Shown piece after piece: positions 47,410 to 58,138 of a stretch of 64,000 bases of DNA. The notes beneath the pieces are model-generated. The model was not told the origin of the DNA and ran no database searches. It saw only the letters and a program-made list of their open reading frames with translations. The stretch comes from Tetranychus cinnabarinus (lineage: Eukaryota > Arthropoda > Arachnida > Trombidiformes > Tetranychidae). Within the stretch, counting starts at the first letter, position 1, and each line of letters opens with the position of its first letter. The position numbers were made by a program, and so were the translations under genes. Where the stretch lies: contig WHVY01000008.1 in assembly GCA_022266195.1 (NCBI GenBank), positions 186,001 through 250,000 on the forward strand. The letters run 5' to 3'.

Positions 47410-48689
47410 TTTATGCACAAATTGACACAAATACTGAAAGAAAAATGGACATAAACTAGTGAAAATTAAATTTTTTTAAGTTTGAACTCTGTAAGTTTGT
47501 AGTGACATAAAAACTGAGTCCATTTTCGCTATTTAAAAGTTTCTCTGATCAATAGTTTTCGAGAAAATCGAGTTCAAACTTGAAACTTCGATTGCCTTTC
47601 GTGCAATAATGGAAGCAGATTTTTTCATCAAACTCATTCCACTGATGCAACTTTTGATTACCAATCAGAAAATGCACTTATTCTGAGGAAAAAAAATTCC
47701 GATTTTCTGTAAAACGGATAAGTTCGATTTTCAGTAAAACCGACCTCTTTCTGTGACCATAAAATTTAGAAAGCTGAAACTTATTATTTGTAAATAAAAA
47801 TTGTTACTGCACATCATGAGTTGAATATTTTTTTCATTTTATCAAGCATTCTCTTGATTTTGGCCATTGGCCTTAAAAGTTTGAACCTTAATATATCGAG
47901 AATGCTAACACCTACAATGATCATTCTTGCACCAATCAACAGATTTCATTATGCAGTATAATTTTTTGAGATATGAAAGTATTCAGGATTCTACAAAAAA
48001 AGTTATAGCATTGTATTTCTCATGTTACCAGATTTAGCTTTATTTAAAAAGGCAAGTTGTTATTCAAACACAAATCTTAGAAGTTAGAAGGATGTTCATC
48101 GTTAGATGAATTTTATTCTGTATTATGTCATACTATCTTGTAGGCCATAATGAAATCTGTTGATTGGTGCAAGAATGATCATTGTAGGTGTCATCATTCT
48201 CGATATATTAAGGCTCAAACTTTTAAGGCCAATGGCCAAAATCAAGAGAATGCTTGATAAAATGAAAAAAATATTCAACTCATGATGTGCAGTAACAATT
48301 TTTATTGACAAATAATCAGTTTCAGCTTTCTAAATATCATGGTCACAGAAAGAGTTCGGTTTTACTGAAAATCGAACTTATCCGTTTTACAGAAAATTGG
48401 AATTTTTCTTCCTCAAAATAAGTGCATTTTCTGGTTTGCCATAAAAAGTTACATCTGCGGAATGAGTTTGCTTAAAAAATCTGCTTCCATTATTGCACGA
48501 AAGGCAATCGAAGTTTCAAGTTTGAACTCGATTTTCTCGAAAACTATTGATCAGAGAAACTTTTAAATAGCGAAAATGGACTCAGTTTTTATGTCACTAC
48601 AAACTTACAGAGTTCAAACTTGAAAGAAATTAATTTTCACTAGTTTATGTCCATTTTTCTTTCAGTATTTGTGTCAACTTGTGCATAAA
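47410..48689. repeat. 1.28-kb palindromic repeat (544-bp arms)
   Basis: Arms 47410-47953 and 48146-48689 are inverted copies of the same length with about 95% identity in the segments compared, around a ~190-base spacer. The ends read tttatgcac / gtgcataaa. The spacer's right part belongs to the repeat family, since it matches the third copy at 44935-45030. No protein frame is apparent. This could be a fold-back transposon derivative or two copies inserted head to head. Confidence 0.9.
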
Positions 48690-48788
48690 TGTTACAATTG
48701 TGTTAGTTATGTCTTTCTAGTGACAAATATGCTACTTTTTGCTAAAATTCATTGTATTTTAGCTCATAATAAAGTACAGATCAGTGTT

Positions 48789-48937
48789 AGAGACTAGTGA
48801 AGCATCACCAAACGAAGCATCAGTGGCAGAGACTAATAGAGTACCAAAGAAGCACCAGAGAAGGACGAAGCTAAGGTAGGAAACGCATTTGAAGTTTGGT
48901 TGATTGACAAGATGTAAATAGTAAAAGCCAATATATT
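48789..48937 (-). pseudogene. Degraded copy of exon 1 of the glycine-zipper gene
   Basis: On the plus strand gagaaggacgaagctaaggt, then cgcatttgaagtttggttga, parallels gaaaaggacgaagcaaaggt, then agcatttgaagttgggttga at about 39076-39122 in exon 1 of the glycine-zipper gene. The similarity continues on both sides, including gagactagt. Indels break the reading frame, and the rest of the gene is missing. It has the same orientation as its source, about 9.8 kb away, next to the palindromic repeat. Confidence 0.7.
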
Positions 48938-49444
48938 TCATTATTATTCTTTGCATAGATCGTCGGCTGAATGTTTTTACTGTCAGCTATTTATCGTAAC
49001 TCAAATGAACATTTCATGTTATTGTGCCTTTTGTTATTCTTTTTAATTTGTTGATCGTTAGTTAGTTACATAATTTAACTTTGCATTGCTATTACTTCAG
49101 TTGAAAGGATTTATGAGTTTCCGGTATAATCAGCTTCGAGTGATTTATTCCCTGTGTTACTAACTATGATAATACCACTGACGGGCATGTTAATTATTAT
49201 AATTTTTAGATGATTCCAACTGTTATCCAGCTCTATAGTTTTACCATGAAAGAAAGACCGAAAGCAAAGAAACTCATTTCTTCTTTCCAATCGTTGAGTG
49301 TTCAGTGTTAAATCAACAGCTAAACATTTGTGCAACATAAGTAGCCAGCTGAATTTGAGCCAAAACATTACAATTAACAAGTTACTTATTAAATTAAACA
49401 GACCGCCAAACAATTCGTTATTAATCACATAATTTTGTTTCATC

Positions 49445-50066
49445 ATGGCCGAGATATTTTCATTGATAGTGCAATTTTTCATGTCCATGATCTTCGGAGT
49501 CCTCAATTTCGGTAATGTACATTTTATTCAAAATTGTCTTGATTGATTAGTCTTTAAGTTTGACTTTGACTCGATCAAATCTTTTAATGCTTCTAATTTA
49601 AATGTTTAATTTTTCTAAAGGTGATGAAATTGGAATAAATGGGCAAAACGGGAATCCTGAGCGATTCAGAAGATCAACTTTGGATGAGATGTTACCATCT
49701 TGTAGAGCCAATTATGACTGTGTTCCTCGATCAGCCTGTCAACAACCTGAGCTTTTCAACCCAGTTGAAAGGTCAATAATTAGCGCAACTTCGTGTCAGC
49801 CTGCTTTTAAATCCAGTGAACCTTATGTTTGCTGTCCTAAGAAACCTGAACAATCAGGTCAACCCTCATCTCTTCCTGATCAATCAATGTCTGCTTTAAA
49901 GGTTGTCAAAGGTATGGGCGATAAAATGCTTCGCATTATGTTGGATCCAAAGAAAAATGCTAACCAGGGAAGTAAAATAGCAAGTCAATCAAAAAGTGAC
50001 TCTGTTGATGGATACGATGGTTTCATGGACGAAATATTGTCAACTCTGGAAAATATGAAAAGCTGA
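49445..50066 (+). CDS. Small secreted clip-domain protein without a protease domain
   Basis: Exon 1 (49445-49511, donor GTAATG) encodes the signal peptide MAEIFSLIVQFFMSMIFGVL. Exon 2 (49621-50066, acceptor TTTTTCTAAAG) carries the rest; the joined frame is 170 residues. Residues about 48-95 hold six cysteines in the order C-x5-C-x5-C ... C ... CC (CRANYDCVPRSACQQPE, then YVCCPKK), which fits the arthropod clip domain found at the N-terminus of clotting and prophenoloxidase-activating proteases. No trypsin domain follows; the tail is Ser/Lys-rich. It could be a regulatory decoy or adaptor in a protease cascade. The 131-codon frame on the opposite strand (49111-49506) overlaps only exon 1 and is not supported. 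Confidence 0.8.
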
Positions 50067-50088
50067 ACAACATCTAACAAGAACTTGA

Positions 50089-50126
50089 CATCTTATCGAT
50101 CGTCTTTATGATCGATCGATAAGATG
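50089..50126. other. Perfect 14-bp stem hairpin just after the clip gene stop codon
   Basis: catcttatcgatcg (50089-50102) pairs exactly with 50113-50126 around a 10-base loop. Part of it (atcgtctttatgatc) recurs as a direct repeat at about 50143-50157. It lies 23 bases past the stop and is probably in the 3' UTR. Confidence 0.7.
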
Positions 50127-50714
50127 GGCATCGTCTTAGACATCGTCTTTATGATCAACCAACAGTATCAGCGCTAAGAGTTATAAAAAAATGTACTATC
50201 AAACAAATAAAAATAATAACCTTATAAAATCATAAATTTTGAATTGCTTTCTTTATTTACGAATCTGTTGAGCATAAACGAGTACAAAATCGAGCGATAA
50301 AAAGGACTGTTTGACTGAATCGAGCAATTTTCTGAGCAATCAACACAAAAATATAAAATCTATTTGGACATTGTTTTCTAATTCGCTTTAATTATAAGTG
50401 TTAACAGGATCAGTTTTATTTTGAAGTGAAATGCAAAGATGAATATTTTTCACAATGAAGTTGAGTTGATCAGTTTTGGATTGACGTACATCCAAAATGA
50501 ATAATTATCAATCCCGAGTTAATTATATCAAAGGTTTTCCTCTACAATTGACATTGGCATTTGATTTGCGCTTTACAATAGCATTAATCAATGTAATTCT
50601 AAACCAGATTGTAATGAACTTTAGGCAATCACTAGTTTTGATTATCAATGAAACTGAGCAAAGGGACTGTTCACATGTAAAATGTAAAATGTTTTAAAGC
50701 GATTGGAAACAATT

Positions 50715-50723
50715 TATAAAACC
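50715..50723 (+). promoter_or_regulatory. TATA-like box upstream of the 50.9-kb gene
   Basis: TATAAAACC lies 136-144 bases upstream of the ATG at 50859, an acceptable distance for a TATA box with a 5' UTR of about 100 bases. Confidence 0.4.
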
Positions 50724-50858
50724 ATTTTTGAATCACAATCATATTTATTTCCTTGTTTCTAGTTATTTGATTGTCTTTCAACATCGGCTAACCGTAACTA
50801 AATTGTTTAATTTCGTGCTGGATATCATTTGATAATAAACTAAATAATAAGTAACAAG

Positions 50859-51921
50859 ATGAATCCTCTTCAACTGTTTCTCGCCTTTTGCTTAGCTTAT
50901 GGAGTCCATTCAACTTCAATACACATAGGCCACAGACAAGGTAACAAATCTACTTTTAATATGAAATCAAGATAATTAGATTCACGTTTTAACAATGGTG
51001 TGACAATTAATGTTGATAAATTGTGAGTTTAAAACCCGAACAACAAATTAACCTGATTTTTCATCTCTTTAACCAGGACATGGTGGAACCGAAATAATCG
51101 CCCAGCATTCATCTTATACCAATTTTGGACCACTTGAACCATTGATGCAACCAATCAGGTCCATGCTCCAGAAAACAACTGTAATGGCATGTGGTAAGTA
51201 ATTTGATTAACTGTTCAAAATTGCCAAATGTTTAAATCCAAAGATTGTAACAGTTACACAGACATGTTACAAGCTAAGCTAAATTGGGAATTGTAAACAA
51301 ACAAAAACATCTAAATGTTACTAACACTAAATTAGCTAATGACCGTTGATCCTAAATTTAAAGTTCACACTCGGTCAAGTAATCACAAGTCATGTGTCAT
51401 TTGGTAGATTGACCCTTCAGTTTTCAGGCTAAGTCCAACTAGTTGTTAGAGTAAATCTTTTGGTGATCAACTTGCCTGTTAACGATTTGGGTATAACATG
51501 AGGTTGTAACGAATGGTAAAATTATCAATATGAATGCATAAAAATAGCAACTCAATTCAAGCTAATTTTTAAATCAATGAATTAACCAAACTCTAAGGAT
51601 TGAAGTATCTTATTTAAGCTGATTGAGTCTAGTGTTTTAACCTAAACAATTTTTCCTTGTTTTCTTGTTTCCATCACAGATCGAACTCGATTATGTACTC
51701 ATGAGATATTGCACAAGTCACCTTTTACCGAAATATTGGGACCTTATCAGTACCATGAAAGCCACAAGTCAATCTTTTCGGTAATGGAGGATCTTAACCC
51801 AATCCATGTACTTTCAACTGCCGTCAAAGATTTCGTTGCTGGAATAGCCAAAGCTGAAGGTGATATCGTGCTTGCGCCTCTCAAGCCTTTCATGGATTTT
51901 GGTAAAATGTTCATGGGTTAA
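50859..51921 (+). CDS. Small secreted protein of unknown function, three exons
   Basis: Exons are 50859-50940 (donor GTAACA), 51077-51193 (acceptor CTTTAACCAG, donor GTAAGT) and 51680-51921 (acceptor TTTCCATCACAG). Phases agree and give 146 residues. Signal peptide: MNPLQLFLAFCLAYGVHS. The mature part has two cysteines only (TVMACDRTRLCTHE), a His/Gly-rich start (IHIGHRQGHGG), and a C-terminal amphipathic stretch (LSTAVKDFVAGIAKAEGDIV) that could form a helix. The intron/signal arrangement resembles that of the neighbouring clip gene, but no sequence similarity was seen. No family is recognised; it could be a salivary, cuticular or hemolymph protein. Confidence 0.8.
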
Positions 51922-53149
51922 CAAACCATTTCAATATTCAATCTAAATCCAATTTTTAAATCAAAATTCATTGTTTATCGTGACAATTTACCTAATAACT
52001 AGTACAATTTCAATTTCCTAGATAACCAGGAAATTTCTGGTAATCTAAAAATTGTGAATTCCCAACACTTTTATGATCCAACAGCCGATTTTGAGGATTT
52101 TCATCCAATATGATTAAACTAATTTACGAAGCTAAAATGTCAATCAAGTTGATTATGAATGTATAATAAACGCTGAATGAAATAATATCGATTCATTAAT
52201 CTCCTTGCTATAACAATTTCAATCTTATTAAAAAGTTAACTCTTATTACAGCTTATTACAAAGGTGGAGATGATTTGGAATTTATTTTAAAATGAAATCT
52301 GGTTTCATTTTTGTCTATTTATAGCTAAATGTCTATTGTTTAAATTGGCTGTTAAATGTTTATTAACTGCTAATACAATCTACAAGGCTATCAATAGAAG
52401 AAATTAATCGTAAAATTATATAAGGATTTATTTAACTTTCATTACCAACAGTTTCATAAATCAAATGAGCTTTCACACAATTTGACTGAACAATTTTACA
52501 ATTAGAAGAAGGTTTTAGGTTTAAAAAATGAGTGGAAACACTGATTGGCAATTTAATGTGCATACACATTATGTTTATATTTTTGTTTAATCGTAATTTA
52601 AAAGAAGAAATAACAATCACAAAAAAAATGGAATATTGAGTATTTAAAGGATAAAATGTATGTGATTAAGATAATCAAAGCGAGAATAAACGATACGAGA
52701 ATAAGCAATTTGCTTTGTCTGTTTAAAATAATTCAAAAAATTACAACAAAAAACAATGGAGTGAATCATTTGAATAGCGCAGATAAAAATGATGAATAAA
52801 ATTGTGGGTAACATTGTGAATGATTGAAAGGCTGCAAGTGATAACAGTAAACAATTCAGCGGGAAAAATGGCATTACAACAACAAATAATTTGATATTTA
52901 GGCCAAAAAGTGATCTATTGGAACGGAGACTGATTAAACTAGGTTTAAACTTAAAAATGAGGCTAAAATCAAGAGGTGAATCCATGTGCATTAGCGATAT
53001 CGTTTTTCCAAATGTTGCCAATTCAATGATTTAAATTGCTTTTATCTTGATAAATAGATCGGTCGAGATTAAAATTTGACAACCGATATAAAATAGGTGC
53101 TCGATATTTGCAGTGCGTTTGGCTTTTTTCCAAGGCAAAATTCAAAGAT
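51922..53149. other. Intergenic between convergent genes
   Basis: AT-rich DNA holding the 3' UTRs of the 50.9-kb gene and the BTB-BACK gene. The minus-strand frame 52644-53021 is hydrophobic but starts at a non-ATG codon and has no domain; it is most likely 3' UTR of the BTB gene. Confidence 0.5.
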
Positions 53150-56100
53150 TTAATCAAATATTCGAATAACGAATATCATTACATCTCCTAATCCGTTGAG
53201 AAACTTTTTAATTGCTGGCTTCTTTTTACGATCATAGCCATTGTCAGTTGATGAAGATGAAGATGACGGTGAAACGGAAGCTTGTGAGGTAGACTTTTTA
53301 GGTGCTGATAAAGGTGTTGTAAGTGGCCGGGCTGGTGACTTGGTGTTGGGTTTAATCCACTTTCGTTTAACATCCATTCGACGGCCAACCATGTAACCAG
53401 GAAGACGAGTATCTGGATCAAGTAGTTTAGATTGGAGATAATTTTTATCCATTTCGGTGAGAATATCGGAAGCAAAAGGTCCTCTCATGAAAACCATCAA
53501 AGGCATAGTTAAATAGCGAACCGAGTAAATGGCATCTTTAAGGACTTCCATTCGATTGGGTCCAGTAATTTCCTTCAATTGACGTTGACATTGACATATT
53601 GACCATCTTTCGATGGCTTCAAAGGCAACCAATTCATTTGGCAATTTAAGTGTGTCTCGAGATAAAATTTTCATTAAAAGGTCTCGATCAAGGTTACAGA
53701 TGGCTTCAGAGGAAATGATGGATTCAGCAAACTCATCAAGGATACAGTAACACCGTGATATTAGCTCATTAACAAGATTTTGAACCATCTCAGTGGATCC
53801 ATGAAGATCATGATTATGTTGATGAACTTTGTGATTTACAAATTGGGGTTGTTGTCCTTCCGAGCTGAGATAGATGACACTGGTAATTGAAGATGATCTT
53901 GTGACCCTTGATCCAACAACAGATTCACCCAAATTATCATTGTTATCACTATTTCCATTAGAATCAGGATTATTATCATTGATTGGTTTATCCTTCAGGG
54001 TTGACATGGTGTTTGATTTTTTATCTGATTTCAATGGTTTAAAATCAATCTTGCTTAATGAACTGAGTATAAGTAGTACATTGAATTCCTTTGCATTGTT
54101 ACACAGGAATGTTAAACAGATACTGGTCAACTCGGTCAGCATAAACTTGATGGAAAGTTCAAGTAAACTCAAGCAATGGGTAACACTGTTGAGAAGGACT
54201 TCTTTCTTGTAAATGTAACTGTTAGGAGAGAAAATCATAATAGAAAGATGAGAATCAGATAATCAATTGAAATCAATAAACGTAGACCACAAACCAGCTT
54301 GTTCAAGAGTAGAGTTACAAGCAAGACTGATATTCAAATGTATCTTCTTCAGCTTCTTCCTTTCTCATGAAAGCTGACCAAGGAAACTGTAATGGCTCAA
54401 AAGTCAATTGATACAAGGAAATAAGATGTAAAAATACTGACAATTAACATAAATGCAATGAATTTCCGCAGCAATTTTGAGAATAAATTTCAAGAAAGAA
54501 ATTGATTGTCAGGTAAACAATTAACATGACAAATAGCTGTCTTAATGAGATAATAATGCTTTATTTACAATGAATCAAAATCACAATCAACCAAACTGTT
54601 ATTAAAATAGTCAAGATACTCTAAAGGATTAAATTGAGTAAAAATAAAGGGTGACAATGATTACCTGAAACAATTAGGTTTAAATTGTGAAAATTACGAT
54701 TCTCAACCTTGACAATGTTAGGTTATTAGTTCGGAAAAAAGGATACAATTCAGTGAAAAGCATGACATAATGATTATAAATACAATGAATGAAAGGCTGA
54801 ATTTTATACATTGAAGTTGTCATCGGTGGAAAAGAAGATCAATTAATCAAATTGAAATCACTCACTATTTACACAATGATGATTAATCATTTTGTTTTTA
54901 CTTGGTTAAAGGAATCACTTCTAATAATGTTACTTTTTGATAACTAGAAATTATTATAATCAGTGAAATCATTACAATGATCATCATTAATTTTGAATGG
55001 GGAGAGAAAGGGAGAAAGTTAATGATGATTAAATTGTAATTTCATGAGAGTAAAAATTAATATGCGTTTAGATTTAAGCGGTTTGTGATCAATGAATGAA
55101 AGGTGAGAACCTGGAAAGTTAATTAGTAACCAACAACAAATCTTACCTCATTAAATTATGAAGTGTTTCCGGGCGACATTGAATATTTATGATTGGCTTT
55201 GAATCGGAAGGTGATTTTTGCCGTTGACCAATTTGATTGACAATATCCTGAAAGATTGGACTGGAATCTTTGATTATAAATGAATGTCCCGGAAATTTGA
55301 GTCCATCATCTTCTCGATCATCCATGGTCACAATGAATATCAAGTCACTTTGCTCTTCACTGTTGAACAAAACCAAACCAGGACTTGGTGCGGACGGAGC
55401 TTCAGACCACCAGTCAGTGATTTCATTGTAATTACTGTCAGTGTTGTTAAAATTGTTAATGGTGATTGATCGATCTTGAGATGGTTGATTCAATGGTGAG
55501 GAAGAGTCCAAATCATTGGGAAAACTCATATTATCAATCATGTTATACTCATCTAACCAAAAGGTATCAATAGACAAATCAACTAAAGTTGAGTTTAGGT
55601 GTTGGTTGAGATGGTAGCAGGGTAAAGGGTTAAAGTGGTGGTTACTTTGATTTCCAGAGTAACAGTTGAACTGCAAGTAAGATGGTAAAAATGGTGATAA
55701 TATTTCTGGTTGTTTCTTGCGTTTCCTCTGGAAAGATGAACCTTTGATTGAATTGGCTTGATTTTGAAAACCAATAGATTGAAATAGCTAAAAGAAAAGG
55801 AGAGAAAAATGAAAGTAAATTAGTGAGTAAAAGATGTGAGATTTTGAGTGAGAAAACAATCAAGTTAATTGCTAACTCATTTTTCGTGAATATGTGTGAT
55901 GAAAGTGAGAACACATTTTTTTCCAAAGAGCTCAGAAGATCATATAGACAGAAAGCAGAAAGAGATAATGAAATGAGCGAAAGGTTGTTGAGGTCAATTA
56001 AGAATTAAGATTGAAACAACTCAGATTACATGCAACTATTTCCTTCATTTAAAATAATTTGATAGTAAATTTGTTTATCAGCAACTTTGAAATTGAGAAA

Positions 56101-58138
56101 AGCAAAACGCTTTTTCCGCACAACAGCCAGAGGATACTAAAGTTTAACATTGGCTTTCTGTAAATCATCAGACCAATTAACTCAAAGATGCAATTTGATT
56201 TTGTGTTCTTACAATAACAATCAAGTCTACTCTGCGTCTCAAGTTCATGTCGAACTGATCTATAATTATGGTTAATATTTCTCTAATTATCATTTGATTG
56301 AGCTAATGGATGCGATTGGTTAAGCTTGGTAAACAATTCTAGTAATGTAATATGAATAAAGACTAATTGTTAAATATTGTAATCTAATTGTTTGTGGGAT
56401 TGAGATTTTGTTAAAATGCTTGCTTGAAGATTGCTTGAACCAGAGGAAATTTTTGTTGGCTTATTTTTTGGGTTCTTGGTTGAAAATGGTTTACTTCAAG
56501 GTGACAAAATTATCAGGAAAAATATGGCAACATCAGGGAGGAACAGGAAAGATTAAGAACATTACTCATCCAGTCATGAGTTTGGTTCCTAATCTCAACT
56601 GTAACATGATTATTTGACCTAATATTCAAACTTTACTCAGATTTACATTAGACATTTAACCATCAACAAATTTATTGATTCAATGTTGTTAATTGGTGTA
56701 TTAAGCTGGCCTTAAAAGTTGAATAGACATCAATTGGGAAAAAATATTCTTAACATTAACCATAATTATAATAGCTTAATTAAGTGTAACTAGTGTTGGT
56801 TAGCCTATCATCGCCATTGAAAAAAGGCTGAGAAAGATACAGAGTAAGGAATTATGTTAAGAATCTGACAAATCATTTTTAGCAAATATTAAATCTGGAA
56901 TATATTGATTAATTATACAGTAAATGTTGGAATCAAGGTGAAAATGTTAATATACTTTTCGGAATTTTGATGATTGTGATAAAATCGAGAGTAATTAAAA
57001 CGAGTAGAAAAGTTGATCTTGGTTGAAAATAAAATCCTAAAACTCAGATTTTTCAAGCATTCAAAATGGATCCGATAGTTAACCAAAGATGATGAAGAAA
57101 ATGACAAACCTTGATTGTATGTAAACTGATGATTAATCAAATTAGGAGATGAATAAAAATAGATTGAAGCAACTTAATAGAGAAAATAAGATCAACAATG
57201 ATTTGATGATTTTTTCCACAATCAAAATAACAATATGGTTATTATGGATGGTTCAGAAATCAGATTTGTAAACAACTGAAAAAGGACACTTGATGAAAAA
57301 CTGGTGATAAGAGGGTAATAATAATATTTCAGTAAAAATGATTAACAAGAATAGTAAATGGTTCCTTTGACTGGATTCTGATGCCTGTTTTTTTATGTTG
57401 TGTGTGTGTTTGAAACCAAAAAGGGTCAAAGAAGTAATAACAAATTAAACCAGGTAAACAATTTAAACATTGGTGGTAATGGTGAAGATAATGGTGATTT
57501 TGATGTTAATGGTAAACCCGATAACATTCCGTAAAGGTGAATTTGTTGGTGGAGAAAAACAAAATTAATCAATCACAAAGGTTAATTGTAATTAACTGGA
57601 AGAAGCAAAAACAACAGTTCAGACAGAGGAAAAAGAAAGAATGGAATCGAGGACGGATCCTAAATATATATAAGGGACATTTCCTGGTAAATTGGTAACA
57701 ACCATCTCAACATAATCATCATCTTCATTATTTGACTGAACCTTAGATCTATGCGCACGATCCTGTTAAACTCGATCGATATTTACTTCTGGCTTCTTTG
57801 AACATTTTCATCATGAGCTTCAGTTAAATAACGCACACACACTAAGACTCAATTGAAGGAAAAAAATAACAAAACTCAAATTCACGCAAATGAGTAACTT
57901 GATTTGATTAGATGCCAAGTCAAGTCCCAATTATATGTATTTTACATTTTTCTCTTCGCACTTCTAATTACTTATTCTGACATCTCTGGCACAATTAAAC
58001 AGTCACTACAATCAAATAGACACAAGTTGATCTTAAACCCAAATGTATCAAATCATTAACAATCATAGCAACCAGAAAATATAAAAAGAAACAAAAGAGA
58101 GAAAGATAGAAAGAGAAAAGTGAATCTCTTACCTTCAT
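53150..58138 (-). CDS. BTB-BACK domain protein (BTBD family), three coding exons
   Basis: BTB-BACK proteins act as substrate adaptors of CUL3 ubiquitin ligases. Proposed exons are 58133-58138 (ATG AAG, donor GTAAGAG), 55147-55787 (acceptor CCTTTTCTTTTAG, donor GTAAGA) and 53150-54218 (acceptor CTCTCCTAACAG), with all phases agreeing, for 571 residues. An in-frame stop precedes the ATG. Residues about 20-35 are basic (FQRKRKKQ). The BTB domain spans the exon 2/3 junction (SDLIFIV, FPGHSFIIKDSSPIF, LHNLM-SYIYKKEVLLNS). The BACK domain follows (LLMKILSRDTLKLPNELVAF, EAIERWSICQCQRQL, then LTMPLMVFMRGPFASDIL). The tail is Ser/Pro/Lys-rich. It resembles BTBD1/2/3/6 proteins, but a PHR domain is not visible and the linker between BTB and BACK is long and Asn-rich. 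The 6-base first coding exon across a 2.3-kb intron is the weakest part of the model; a start inside exon 2 is the alternative. Confidence 0.85.

Noticed and set aside
49111..49506. 131-codon minus-strand frame opposite the clip gene
   Set aside because: It is antisense to the signal-peptide exon, has no signal or domain, and the plus-strand model has matching splice sites and cysteines.
52644..53021. 125-codon hydrophobic minus-strand frame downstream of the BTB-BACK gene
   Set aside because: It starts at a non-ATG codon, has no splice support or domain, and lies where the 3' UTR of the BTB-BACK gene is expected.
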